From: Kuschelorhynchus macadamiae
Taxonomy: Eukaryota; Arthropoda; Insecta; Coleoptera; Curculionidae
Reading direction: 5' to 3'
DNA length: 64,000 nucleotides
NCBI GenBank assembly: GCA_030620095.1
Contig: JAUTXW010000951.1
Location: 1-64,000, forward strand
The notes under the pieces were generated by a model that had not been told where the DNA came from, did no database searches, and saw only the letters and a list, made by a program, of their open reading frames with translations. This document shows positions 31,583-42,888 of the stretch, one piece after another; positions within the stretch are counted from its first letter, which is position 1; each line of letters starts with the position of its first letter. Position numbers and translations under genes: made by a program.

Positions 31583-33530
31583 GGTTGGTATCGCTGCTGC
31601 TGGAATTCCCTTTCTTTGATAAGCGAGCCTGACAATTTCCCTGCCACCAGGGAAAGCTTCTTGGACAGGGGGTGGATGTTCCTGAAGGGAGATATAAGTA
31701 GATTAGGGTTAGGTTCAAAAATTATTGGCTCATTTGTTAAGAGTCTTTGAAAAATAGGGAACCACGGTTGCGCAGGCCAGTTTGGAACAACTATTATGCC
31801 TTGCGCATTTTCTTGAATAATTTTTTCTAAGACCCGTGCAACGCACGAAAAAGGAGGGAAAGCGTAAAAATAATATGTGGCCCATGAAGTTGTAAAGGCA
31901 TCTATTAATAATGAATTAGGGTCGGGAAACCAAGAAATATACGTATCGCATTTAGTATTGATTCTAGAAGCAAATAAGTCTATTTCCGGTTCCCCGAAAT
32001 TTTTAATGATACTTTTGAAAGCATATTTGTTTAATTGGTACTCCGTGTCAATCGATAATGATCTGGATTCTTTGTCGGCTTTAAAATTTTGTGACGATGT
32101 TATATAACTTGCAAATACTGATAAGTTTTTGCTTTCACACCATTCCCAGATAAGCTTAGTAACATAATTCAGATGTTGAAATTTGACACTGCCTCCTCGA
32201 TTTATGCAAGAGATGGCCGTTTGATTATCAATTCTCAGTAAAATTCGTATGTTACTTTTGTGTTTGGTTAATGATTTTAGTGCGTAATATGCCGCTTTTA
32301 TTTCTAAAAAATTTATGTGCATTTTAGATTCTTTTTTATCCCAGAACCCATGAAAGTTTTGTTTCCCGCAAGAGGCACCCCAACCCGAGGGTGAGGCGTC
32401 TGAAAAAATTTCTAATTTAAATTGTTGTGGCTTAATGTCCTGGCCTTTTCCTACATGTTTTTCCCACCATGCTAATTCGTTTTTTAATACGTCAGAGATT
32501 TTTATTTTTTTGTTATAGTTTTGAAGGTTGTTTCGAATTACAGAGTGTTTAGTTATTTCGAAAAATTTCAAATGTGCAAAACCATATTTTGTAGCCGGAC
32601 ATGCCGCTACTAATTTTCCTAGGAGTTGTGCGAAAACCCTAACAGTACATTGATTTTTTTGTTTAAAACCTTTAATTGTTCTTTTTATATTTTGTATTTT
32701 TTCTTCTGGTAAAGATATTTTCATGTTTAACGAGTTAAACGAGAAACCAAGAAAAATGATAGTCTGTCGCGGCTCTAATACGCTTTTGTTTGTGTTAATT
32801 ATAAAACCTAGGTACTCTAGCAAGTCTGTTGTAATTTTAATGTTTTCCCTACATTTTTCTGGGGTATTTGCCATAAGTAAAATGTCATCTAGGTAAAACA
32901 CCAGCAAAATATTTAATTTTCTGAGGAATCCAGCAACTTGTTTAAGTATTTTGGTAAAAAGAAAAGGAGCTATATTTAGCCCAAAAGGGAGTGAATTGAA
33001 CTCATACAAGACATTTCCAAATTTAAATCTTAAGTATTTTTGATATTTTTTCTGTACTGAAAATAAAAAATAGGCGTCTTTAAGGTCAATTTTGGCTAAA
33101 TAATTATACTGATGTAAAAGCTTTAATACTGTTCTATGGTCTTCGAATGTGAAATGCGGAGCGTCCATATAGTTATTAAGTTTTTGAAGATTTAAAATGA
33201 ACCTATTTTCTCCATTTGATTTTTTTCTTAAAAAATATGTTGATAAAAAATGACCTTTTTTTGGGCAGCACTTTGAAATGGCCCCAATTTCTGTTAATTA
33301 AAATAATCATTAACGTGGTGTTTGGGTATATTAGTTTTGGGCTCCCGCAATTGTTTGGGTCTAGTGTGAAGGGGAAGATCCATTCCCTGAACACAATGTA
33401 AAACTTTTTTGTCTTGAGTAATATTTTCCCACGCATGCGAAAAATTACTAATTCTACCTGCGTATTTAGTCACCTTATTTGAGCAGCCTACTTCCTGCGG
33501 CGGTACTTTTGTTCCTTCTGCTGGTTCCAT
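31579..33530 (-). pseudogene. DIRS reverse transcriptase / RNase H, one upstream break
   Basis: The main frame (open to about 33303, ATG at 33168) has RFILNLQKLNNYMDAPHFTF, LAKIDLKDAYFLFSVQ (first RT Asp), FNSLPFGLNIAPFLFTKIL, VFYLDDILLMA (YLDD box), then RNase H with IFSDASPSGWGA, INFLEIKAAYYAL and LLRIDNQTAISCINRGGS. A distal domain typical of DIRS follows: PEIDLFASRINTKCDTYISW, FPPFSCVARVLEKI, WPAQPWFPIFQRLL. The beginning of the ORF is in another frame, starting at 33530 inside gag (AGRISNFSHAWENITQDKKV); it ends with a TAA at about 33294-33296, where a one-base shift is needed to reach the RT frame. That break makes the copy formally defective. Confidence 0.88.
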
Positions 33531-34628
33531 TTGCTTCTTCCCATCGGCGACTTCTCCTCCCTCCTTTGTTCTTTGAATCTCCCCTTGTATTGGGAGCGCT
33601 GGAAGTTTAAAGACTGGCGGTGTTTTTGGGTTCCGGATGTCCCGGCCGTCAACGTAGTTGAAGTCCTCTTTTTTAGGTAAGCGCTTGATTTTTTCAGAGC
33701 CTGGTCGTTTTTGAAAACCTCATGAAAGTCCTTACCAAACAAATTTTCATCCATTTTTATATTCTTGGCCACTTTGGCGCAATCAGGATGTAAATGTGGC
33801 ACTATTTTGTGCCTCCTGTAAATAGAAAGTGCATTATGGACATTTGCCATTATTTGGCATGCTTCCCCGAGAACTTTTGTATCGCTAGCTTGTTCAGCAA
33901 CTGCTAGATTTTTATTTATTATGGTAGCGATGGCTGAAAGGCCATGAGCCAGCTGTAGCTGCAATGCTGTAATGAATTTATCATGTTTAACAGCCCAATC
34001 TGGGAGACATGGTTGTACTTCGTTGTTTGTTTTCGGGGGCAGTAATTGTAAACAATTTTCGGGAATTTTGTATTTTTCAGTGATTTCACTTCTTTGTGCA
34101 TTGCTTAATCCAGATTGTAGAACTGAGTTCCAACGTACTGCAATCTCATTATGTATTGCGACGCCGATTTCTGCCTTATCGAGCGGTTTACTGCCAAAAA
34201 AATCAAAGTCTATTTCAGGCTGTTCGGTTATGTCCTGTATTTCTACGTTATCAGTCTGTTCCGCTTGATTTGTGTCATTTGTTTCCACGTGTTCAAGATT
34301 CAAAGAAGAATCTGTAAAAAACAATAAAAAATAGCTTTCATAGCATACTATTGCTGGGTGGTAACGCTATTGGTTTCTCCACCCTTTTTTGGCAAACGAG
34401 TGTTGCCTGAGATTTTCTGAAATCGCGTGATTTCACTCTCATTTTCTTTTTAGTTTTAAAACACATAGTGTAGGGTAACGAGTGTTGCCCTGGGATTTGG
34501 CGAGCGAATGCTGCCTGAGAGTATTGTTGAAATCGAGCGATTGACAATTTATCCTGTATTTTCTTGAGTTTTTTTGAAAGTTTTTTCACTTCACACTTTT
34601 TTCCCGCACTTCTTTTACGTTTAGGCAT
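33488..34628 (-). CDS. DIRS gag-like ORF1, possible 37-nt intron
   Basis: The main frame 34324-33488 (278 aa) has DFDFFGSKPLDKAEIG, QRSEITEKYKIPENC, a region with QLQLAHGLSAIATIINKN, YRRHKIVPHLHPDCAKVAK, LFGKDFHEVFK, and a basic C-terminus rich in Arg/Lys/Gln. The 96-aa ORF just upstream (34628-34338, MPKRKRSAGKKCEVKKLSKK) looks like its basic N-terminus. Removing 34312-34348 (GTATGC...TTTTACAG on the minus strand) would join the two in frame (SNN|SSLNLEH), so there may be a tiny intron; otherwise the first ORF simply ends at a TGA. It overlaps the RT ORF by 43 bp. The presumed role is coating the RNA intermediate. Confidence 0.75.
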
Positions 34629-34720
34629 TTTCGTAAAAAGAAATTATTGTTAAATAGTCAAATAACTTATCACTTCACTTGCACTTTAATTTTCGACGCG
34701 TACTTCGAATACGACAAAAA

Positions 34721-34875
34721 CGGAATGAATCACCAGGGGTCAGGCCATACATACAACGACCGGGCGATAAGCAGGTACAAAATAAGCATTTTTTGCTCTG
34801 AACGTCGTGCGAGAATACGATATTCACGGATACTACAGTGTATGTAATTATATCAAGGACAAGCGAAGGAAAATT
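34721..34875 (-). repeat. DIRS inverted terminal repeat (5' side)
   Basis: Begins CGGAATGAATCACCAGGGGT; inverse of 30034-30186. Confidence 0.9.
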
Positions 34876-35910
34876 TTAACATCTTGGCGCCTCTTCAATC
34901 TTCCCCACAGTGTTTTATATGTGATATTTAATTTGATATACGATGCCAGATGTGCGTCTGCTAAAACAAAATACGCGACAAGTACAACATTGAAAATATG
35001 TAAAATGTGTTTAGTTTCTGAGTAATTGTTTAACATGCCGCACGAAACAGTGGCCAATTCGATTTCCAACTCTCGAAATGAATTATGGCGGAATCATTTT
35101 CACTTGGCCTGAGAGTTTGTTTGTGATTCTAACCAGAATTTTATTGCCGCATTTATTATCGATGTCATAAATTCGGGTACGTATTGCTTGTGTATTTTCT
35201 AGAAATTCGCTTGAAGTGTACCTTGTTTGTGTTAAATATGTAAATACGATTTTTATTTTGTTTTGAAAAGTGAACGTAGATGCCATATGAAGGCGCACAA
35301 ACATGAAATTCATTTTTTATAAGCCAATTTTTCTATATTTCGATAAATATTTTCGCGCCACAGAATCCGGCAACATATCGCTTGTGACGTCAGAAGACCT
35401 AACCTAACAAGTAAAGAGAATAACGGTTTTAATTCAAGGCATAAATAAAACCCAGTGCTTTATCTTTTAATAACGCTTCATTTTCAATAGATCAAATTCA
35501 AAAAAGGCGCTCACAAGTTGACAAATGAAAAAAGTGAAGACTAAAAAATAAATAATATTCTATGCAAGTATTTAAATAATTGTTATAATACCATAAATCA
35601 AACTACTGGTGCTTAATTATGATTATGATGTAAATATATTAACATTTCACCATGTTTGGAGAAAATCCGTTCCGTTTTTCCTCAAAGACGTTACCCGCTT
35701 TCAAAAAATCGTTCCCTTAATATTGTGGTTGCTTGGGGATAAATATTTATACCCATATTTTGACGATATAGGAAAGTCTTTCTTGTTATGTTTCCATCAC
35801 GAATAGCGACAGTCTTTTCTTTCAGGTAATGGTATTTTTTAACTTCGGCTTCTACATCATTGATAGTTCCAGTCTCTTCTGAAGAATAAGACGTAGAAGC
35901 AACTCTTGTT
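34876..35910. other. DIRS insertion flank, no gene recognised
   Basis: A 76-aa minus ORF (35313-35083, MNFMFVRLHMASTFTFQNKI) has no domain I recognise. AT content is moderate and no repeats are obvious. This may be true host non-coding sequence. Confidence 0.3.
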
Positions 35911-36240
35911 ACTACAGGGTGTTTCTTAATTGAGTGTCAATATTCAAGTAGGTGATTTTTGGGTCCATTTTAAGAAGAAAACTTCATATAAACATATGTC
36001 CTAAACGGTGTAAATTTTGAGATACAGGGTGTTAAACTTTCAATAATTTCATAATTTTTCGATAATATCTCGAATACCACTCTAGATATTGTAATGAAAT
36101 TTGGTATAGAGGTATTATGCATCTAGTGGAATTTTTTGATGTAGAACATTTTTTTTATTTCCACCAGTGGCGTCCGTACGGAATCCGACCTGCATATCTT
36201 CCCAGACATTGATGGTACGCCACTGATTTTTTTAAATAAA
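35911..36240. repeat. TACAGGGTGTTTC-type repeat
   Basis: TACAGGGTGTTTCTTAATTG at 35911 and a second GAGATACAGGGTGTTAAAC at about 36020, then TTCCACCAGTGGCGTCCGTA. The first part resembles 18289-18400 and 58954-59070; the CCAGTGGCGT word matches the foldback at 28.98 kb. Confidence 0.5.
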
Positions 36241-36668
36241 CATTATTTTTGAAATTCCCAATCATATTTAAATTCCGTAATTTAAGTTGAGTTTTGAGTT
36301 GAACGCACGGTTTTCGTTTTAAAAAATAAAAACAGTTTCTCTGCAGAGTTTTAACAATATCGCTAATATGACAACACCAATCGCCATGGCATGCAAGGAA
36401 ATTTTTTTTTTTACTGAAATTCAAGAAATCAAATTTGCTTATGAATAACTAATACCCAAAGATTTCAAAATTATTATTTGAGCTTATAATTTTTAACACG
36501 TATTTTGAGTTCATCAATAAAGAAAGATTACTAATAATAATTATTATTGTAGTAGGCTTTGGCTGTCAGAATTAATACTTCTCTTGTAACTTAATTTGAC
36601 AGTTCAGCTTTCAGATTCGGGTTTAATTAATTTTGTGTTCTAAATATCTGATATATCTGAGAAAAGAA
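36241..36668. other. No gene recognised
   Basis: AT-rich upstream flank of the mariner-like remnant; probably includes its 5' non-coding region. Confidence 0.3.
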
Positions 36669-37501
36669 ATGGTGGAGTTTACCAATGAAGAGTTGGCAGA
36701 CATGCATTACATGTATGGTTTGGCTGATGGCAGTTCACTGGAAGCTAGGCGATTATATCAAGAGTGCTTTCCTGGTAGAGTCATACCAGATAGGCGAATA
36801 TTTGCAAATGTGCATAGAAGGTTGACTGAAACAGGTTCATTCAAGCCAAATAATCAGTTAAAAGGGGCCCATCGGACTGTAAGAACTCCAGAAATTGAAG
36901 AAGAGGCAGTATTAAATTCCATAGATGAAAATCCTGAACTGAGTACTAGGAAAATTGGAATTAACCTAAATATTTCGCACATCCTAGTTTGGAGAATTCT
37001 ACATTATTTTTTTTATACCCATATCACATTCAACGAGTGCAAGCCTTACTTCCCCGAGATCTTCGTTTCCGAGTTAATTTTTGTGAATGGTTTTTGGAAA
37101 AAATTGAGCGTAATCCCTTATTTGATCGCGAAATAATGTTCACAGATGAAGCGAACTTCTCCAGGAACGCTATCAGAAACTTCCACAATAATCATATCTG
37201 GGCCGACGAGAACCCCCATGCCATTGTAGAACATCATCATCAAGAGCAATTCTCTGTAAATGTTTGGGCTGACATTATCGAAAATCACCTAATTGGACCT
37301 TTTTTCCTCCCAGAAAGACTAAATGGCCGTAATTATCACCGGTTTCTTGAGAACGATTTGCCGATATTGTTAGAAGATATACCAATTCTGATTAGAAACA
37401 GAATGTGGTTCATGCACGATGGCGCGCCCGCTCACTTTAGTATTGAAGCCAGAGAATATTTGAACCGCACATTTAATAACAGATGGGTAGTTATCATTTA
37501 G
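36669..37501 (+). pseudogene. Mariner-like transposase, C-terminus missing
   Basis: ATG at 36669 gives MVEFTNEELADMHYMYGLAD then LEARRLYQECFPGRVIPDRR, a DUF4817-type N-terminus, followed by a second helix-turn-helix (NPELSTRKIGINLNISHILV). A one-base shift in the T run at 37007-37014 moves to the frame with IQRVQALLPRDLRFRVNFCE, MFTDEANFSRNAIRNFHN (first Asp), NVWADIIENHLIGPFFLPER, NGRNYHRFLENDLPIL and WFMHDGAPAHFSIEAREYLN (second Asp). The protein stops at NNRWVVII, before the SPDL third-Asp box, so the catalytic triad is incomplete. Confidence 0.88.
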
Positions 37502-39356
37502 TTCTATATCTGAAAACCTGGTCTAATAAATTATCGTTTAATTAATGTTTCTTGCATTATATACAAGCTTCTTTTATTTGTAAAAATAAGGCATTTAATG
37601 AAAATTTGTTGGAATAACCTCTGATATTCTACACATTGATAAACAGAAATGTTTAATTAAGAAATAATGGTTTTTGGGCTTAGACCGTGTTAAATTTGAA
37701 TTACTCTCCGACGTTTCGCTTTCGATTGTAAGAGGCATCTTCAGGAATCTAGTCCACGCGATCTTAACACTAAATTCAGTGAATAAGATAGCGGATTAAA
37801 ATGGCGGTCAAATAAAATATTTTGAATTTTGAAACCCTCTCAGGTTTTACATATCTTCACGATTTAGCGTCCGTAGATGCCAAAAAATATTCTATCAGTT
37901 TCCTCGGTCTGTTTGTCTGTCATTTCACGGCATAGCTTAAAATCTACTTACTATATTGACTTCAAATTTTAGTCGAAAAGTAAGGGTCACATAGGGATGA
38001 TCTGGTAATATGATACTGCACACCAAAGGGTAACTTTTTGGTAGCGTGAAGGCTGTTGGTGAGTTGGTCTAGGGTTTTCGGAGGGCCAACACTAGTAGTT
38101 CTGATTGTTTACAAAACCTGAGGGATGAAAATAGGCTTCATCCTTCATCATTAATTAAAAAATGGAGGTGAAGATATCCTGAACAAAAATGGTCTTCATG
38201 ATTTCTGTTAGGTGTTCAAAGTGATCATCTTAGCTCTGGATTTGGGAGAAAAAAGTGGACTGTATATTTTCAGCGGGTATATAAGATTTGTTTTAAAAGA
38301 AAGATGTTTACGTTTATTACTAACTATAAGAGTAGTAATTTCTCTACTTTCATTTAGTAATATAAATTTTATAGCTTTATAATAAATTGCGCTAGTGCTA
38401 TAATGACATTCATTACAATAGTGCTATAATAAACAATCGTTTTTATTAACATTTTTCAGCTTCTTGCCTCTAGTTCACACTTTTTGCCAAATATTGGCGT
38501 ACTTAAATGAAACTAGATAATATTTTGTATAATAATATTATTGTTGTAAACTCATATTATAACATGAGATGTTAAAGTTATATATATCGATTTTTTTTGC
38601 ATAACTAAGGTCAAGGTTACATTCAAATTAGCGTGATCATGGTCGTGCAGTTATCCATCACCTATAGCACTGCTTTTATTAATGTTTTTTTTTTTGGAGA
38701 AAAAAGTATACACCTAATAAACAGCAGATGTTACTACGTTTTGTACGTATGGTCCGTTGAATGACAGAAATCCAGTACACAGTATAATATATGGAATATA
38801 TATCCTGGTAAAATAATTAAATAACACCCTATGAATCCGCACTTTTATTTTCGAAAGGTAACCATGCACCTTGCGACGCCTTTATCTAGATTTGGGTAAT
38901 GAGCGGTGATGGCAGCTGTCCGATTTAAACAACCGAAAAGTGGTTCGGCGAGAAACGTACGAACGAATGGTTTGTCAGAATATAAACTGCTTTGTTTTGA
39001 AGGGCTAAAGTACTAATTGGAATTATGGTTTTATTCGACAATGCCAAAATATTATGTATTAACAACTGATAAGAATTAATTGTTGACTAACAGTGGGATA
39101 TAAGTCGAATTGGTTTAGTTATTGTTATTGCTTGCATTAATTAATCGATTACTTATCGATATTTTTATAACAGTTTGAAGAGGCTCCCAATTGGACCCTA
39201 TTTATTTCTTATGTATTGTGCTGTTTTGTGTATATGTACAGGAAAATCCAGATAAATTTCTAAATGGAATTATATTATGTTTGAAATTAGAGAAAATATT
39301 CCAATCAAATGTTGTTTGATTCGATCTGCTTTTTCATATGCATATATTTTAATGTA
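37502..39356. other. Repeat-bearing gene-free stretch
   Basis: Contains an inverse copy of the 22.73-22.83 kb hammerhead-type repeat (37650-37750), a partial modular repeat (37850-38010; CGGTCTGTTTGTCTGTCATT, GACTTCAAATTTTAGTCG) and otherwise AT-rich unassigned DNA. No ORF above 61 aa. Confidence 0.5.
37650..37750 (-). ncRNA. Hammerhead-like motif repeat, inverse copy
   Basis: On the minus strand: CCTGAAGATGCCTCTTACAA then TCGAAAGCGAAACGTCGGAG, followed by ACACGGTCTAAGCCC. The same order of blocks is seen at 22732-22830 on the plus strand. Confidence 0.45.
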
Positions 39357-40490
39357 TACAGGGTGTTTCGAAACTTATCAACTTTGTTTTTTTAAATATA
39401 ATATATTTTTAAATGTTTTTGAATTTTATATTAAATTCTGCATATTGTTTGTGCATGTAACAAAAATTAACTGTTTTCGAAATATGGAAGGTTTTAGAGT
39501 TACGAAATACTATGATTTTTCGGATATAATTGTTTACCTGTCTAGATACCTGCTGTTACCAGGAGATAAGCTTTACTTTTCGAATGTCATGACATTGATG
39601 TTTGAAGTCGGATTTATTGCTTGACTGATTTTTATTTTATGCTAATATTCTACAAAATATTCACGAAATGAGATTACATTTCACGTAGTTTTTGAATTCT
39701 GTTTACTACATTTGGAAATAATTGGTACTAATTCAAACTTATAATTAATCATAAACAAGAAAATAATATAAAATAAATAATTTCTAGCCCAAATGAAAAT
39801 TTCGGCATGTCCCTCATTCCAGTGCATTTATAATTGCTACGTACTCATTTTAGTTTAAATTTCTTATTTCTTCAACAATTCTTTTCTAAATTTCTTCAAT
39901 GTTATTATTTCTTGCTCTATGGACTGTATCTTTCAAATAGCCCCAAAGGAACCTTCCATTGGCGTTGGATTTGGGCTGTTCGCGGGCCAGCTCATTCTTC
40001 CATATCTTCCCATCCACACTTGATAATTATTTTGAAGAATGTCTCTTATTGATACAATATTATGGGGTAGTGCCCCATCTTGTCAAATTATATTTTGCCG
40101 AGTTGAAGTGATTGTTCATTGATAAAGTGCTCAATTTGATTGTCCAAAAGCTCCAGATATCTTAACCCATTTATGTTAAGATGGATAAAAACCGGACCTA
40201 GCACCTTATGTCAACTGGCTAAATCGATTTTCATCGGACAAAATATGACAGTTTTTCCAATTACAAATAACCGACAGTGATCCATAAAATCTTTATCAAG
40301 CCAATGAGCAGCCAAACCAATATAACTATGATACTTTAAAATTTGATTTTCGAGCTTAAGACAATAATTCAAAGCTCCTTTAACCATGAAGTTGCCGACG
40401 CTTCGACCCTATATTTGGTCTTTTTCACGGCTATTTCAAACGGTAGGGAACCTTGTGTCAAAAACTAGATTAAAATCGTACTCCAATATA
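39357..40490 (-). pseudogene. Mariner-like remnant
   Basis: A TACAGGGTGTTTCG end at about 39357 is followed, on the minus strand at 40100-39850, by a C-terminal transposase segment QDGALPHNIVSIRDILQNNY then QVWMGRYGRMSWPANSPNPT (second Asp and SPD-like third box, the latter altered), and a shifted frame with FLWGYLKDTVHRARNNNI. The N-terminal half is largely replaced by the foldback at 40.39-40.73 kb and by unassigned sequence. Strongly degraded. Confidence 0.65.
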
Positions 40491-40740
40491 TGACACATAA
40501 TAAAATTTGAGTACAGTCCTTTCTCTCGAAACACTTAAAGCAATATTGACATTAATTTACGTATACATATATACAAGTGACTTTGAAAACATACAACGGG
40601 CGTATTTACTTAAATTTTATTATGTGTCATATATTGGAGCACGAGTTTAGTTTAGTTTTTGACACAAGGTTCTTTATCGTTTGAAATAGCCCTGAAGAAG
40701 ACTAAATTTAGGGTCGAAACGTCGGCACCTTCATAGTTAA
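40385..40740. repeat. Foldback repeat with hammerhead-like motifs at both ends
   Basis: 40390-40515 and 40600-40735 are inverse copies (GCCGACGCTTCGACCCTATA versus TTAGGGTCGAAACGTCGGC; ACCTTGTGTCAAAAACTAG versus TAGTTTTTGACACAAGGTT; CAATATATGACACATAATAA versus TTATTATGTGTCATATATTG). The right end reads CCTGAAGAAGACTAAATTTA then GGGTCGAAACGTCGG at 40691-40725, a hammerhead-like core. Confidence 0.7.
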
Positions 40741-40940
40741 ATAAAATAACCACGATAACTTACATTACATATCCATAGCTTTGTAGTATGTGACACCTAT
40801 TTGGAATCCCTTTATTTCTAGCTTACATTTTTCAAAAAGTTGTAGAATCATTGTTTCAGTAAAATATTTATATTCTACCATTTCATAGAGAGGTTGTAAT
40901 TTGTTTAATGCCTAAAAATAAGAGATATTGAACATTGCAA

Positions 40941-41340
40941 ATTAAACTACCTGTAATATGTAATGCATTCTACTTTTTTCTTCAATCACTGTAGATGGCT
41001 GATTGTCTAAGGCAATCATTTCTCCTAATGCCCTATGAATTTTTAAGGATTTTCGATTGTTCATATCCAATTTTTTGGCAAATTGGCTTGACATCGACAC
41101 CTGCTTCAATACTTTAGGTATGATTCCATATAGTTGTAGTAGTTGCCTTCTTTCCCACGCCCACGCTGCGAACCAGTTTTTTGCGCTGTTTACAAATTGC
41201 TTTGTTTTCATCGTTTCCACCGATAATAAAATATTTCCAGATTTTGCTCGATATTGTAATTTCAAAATTTTCCACCAATCACTGTCGCAGCCTATATCTC
41301 TCAATACTAAAATTATAAAACGCACATCTGCCTTCATCCG
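40941..41340 (-). pseudogene. hAT-like transposase N-terminal remnant
   Basis: A 131-aa minus ORF. SDWWKILKLQYRAKSGNI looks like a decayed BED zinc-finger region, and SSQFAKKLDMNNRKSLKIHR with ALGEMIALDNQPSTVIEEK is the segment that follows the BED domain in hAT-type transposases (usually ...DNQPFSVVED). The C-terminal catalytic and dimerisation parts are absent. A CAGCGCAGCGTGACG word just upstream (41356-41370) may be the element end. Confidence 0.6.
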
Positions 41341-42785
41341 TACTTCCCCGACGTACAGCGCAGCGTGACGCTAGCAAAAAAGGATATTCTTTTAAATTTG
41401 AAATGCCTAATTCAAAAACAACTGTGCCTTCCCGGTTTAAATCATAGTTTTGTTGATTCTTTTTAATGCTGGATAATATTAGGCCGAATACTCGACCAGG
41501 CTGGATATTACATTGGCCGAATATTCGCTTTTGGCCGAATAATGAAAAGTAATATTCGCGCCATCATTATTAATTATATCCAGCATTTACCTTGGCGCCG
41601 CTTTGTAACAGATCTCTTGCAACTCAAGTTGTATTTGGCAAATGAAGGGCCGTAAATTTAACCTTATTTCTGATTTCCCTTTATATGATTCGAATCCTTT
41701 TTAGTTGGAGTCGTCCCAGCTCTGCAACGAACAAAACACGTGATTTTGTACTCTTACAAAGATTGATAGACAAGTTAACTGGAGTGTATTACTTACGCAT
41801 TTGGGAAAGACCGTGCTGTAGGCTGTCCCCAAAGCTGTCGATTGCATACATTCCGAGTCTCCCCTTTATTTCAAATTTCCGCCTTTTAGTTGCGGAAGTG
41901 CTTTTCCACCAGCGGAGGGGGAATTACTTACAAATAATATTTGATCTACTTCCAGTCGGAATAAATGAATTGGTTGTAAAAAAAAATGAGTCAGAAAAAA
42001 ACCGAGGAAAATTGGTACATGTTATCTTATTTTAATATTAATTTTAATTATAAAAGAATTTCGCTTTTAATGAATTATAGTAATTGATATATTTTTTTAA
42101 ATTCAGATTCACAGAGAATAATAAAGTAGAAACAAACATATAATGAATTTTAAATAGTTCACTTATATCCATCATATAACACCACTTTGTTTTAACCTAT
42201 TATGTAGATATGATTTATTTTCTTGTAGCTAAAAATTTTATTTTGATCTGATTTAAACATTTTCCAGACAGTTCTTCTCTATATTTGATTTTGTAATTGT
42301 AATTTTGGAGGTAATTCATGTCTAGTTTTGACATATAAAGAGTTAATTTTAAAGAAGAATAGAGAAGTTTATTAAAAATAGATTTGATTAAATTTAGTTA
42401 AATTTCTAAGTTTATAAGGAATTTTTCTTCTATATTATGCTTTTAATCCCCTATTATAAACGAATACATACCTATTCAAGTCACTTTCTCCAGGGTTGTT
42501 TTAAGCATTGATAATATATGTGAGAAGGTTGATGTCTCCCTTGAGCTGCTTTATTTTTTTAGAATGTTAGTCCTATTATGAAATTATAAAAAGATTGAAA
42601 AGCAAAAGGGTACTTTATGGTAGCAATAATAATAATAAGTCTATTGGTATTCAAGATTTTAGCTTTTGTTTTGTATAAACTTGCTGCAGTCTTGCGTATT
42701 AACTTGCTAGTGCACAAGTTAACAAAAACACATTTCACAGTGTAAAAAGTAAGAAAACAATACAAACTAGTTTTAGGTATAGGGC
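41341..42785. other. No gene; short inverted repeats and AT-rich DNA
   Basis: GCTGGATA at 41468 and TATCCAGC at 41578 bound a 118-bp block with three GGCCGAATA words (41481, 41516, 41535). The 116-aa plus ORF at 41685-42035 has no recognised features. The rest is AT-rich. Confidence 0.35.
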
Positions 42786-42786
42786 C

Positions 42787-42837
<51 letters not shown>
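42787..42837. repeat. (AGT)n microsatellite, LINE 3' tail
   Basis: About 17 AGT units at the 3' boundary of the minus-strand LINE. Confidence 0.9.
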
Positions 42838-42838
<1 letters not shown>

Positions 42839-42888
42839 TAGGGGGAGGTCTAGAGACCTGACTGGTAGGCCTATAAGGCCCTTTCAGT

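Larger units (their letters stand above)
29988..34875 (-). mobile_element. DIRS-like tyrosine-recombinase retrotransposon, structurally complete
   Basis: A 4.9-kb element on the minus strand with gag (34628-33488), RT/RNase H (33530-31579) and tyrosine recombinase (31582-30671). Inverted terminal repeats of about 153 bp lie at 30034-30186 and 34721-34875. An internal complementary region at 30240-30362 joins the inverse of the right end (29988-30062) to the inverse of the left end (about 34833-34875), with an AATTT overlap at the junction, the hallmark of DIRS elements that replicate through a circle. No target-site duplication is expected or seen. Confidence 0.93.

Noticed and set aside
35083..35313. 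76-aa minus ORF
   Set aside because: No recognisable domain, no neighbours of support; too short to call a gene.
35395..35410. CCTAACCTAAC, resembling insect telomere repeats
   Set aside because: Only about two units, with no array; expected by chance.
39277..39624. 115-aa plus ORF
   Set aside because: It spans a TACAGGGTGTTTCG transposon end and AT-rich flank; not a conserved protein.
41685..42035. 116-aa plus ORF
   Set aside because: No motif, no homologous copy in the window, composition like the surrounding non-coding DNA.
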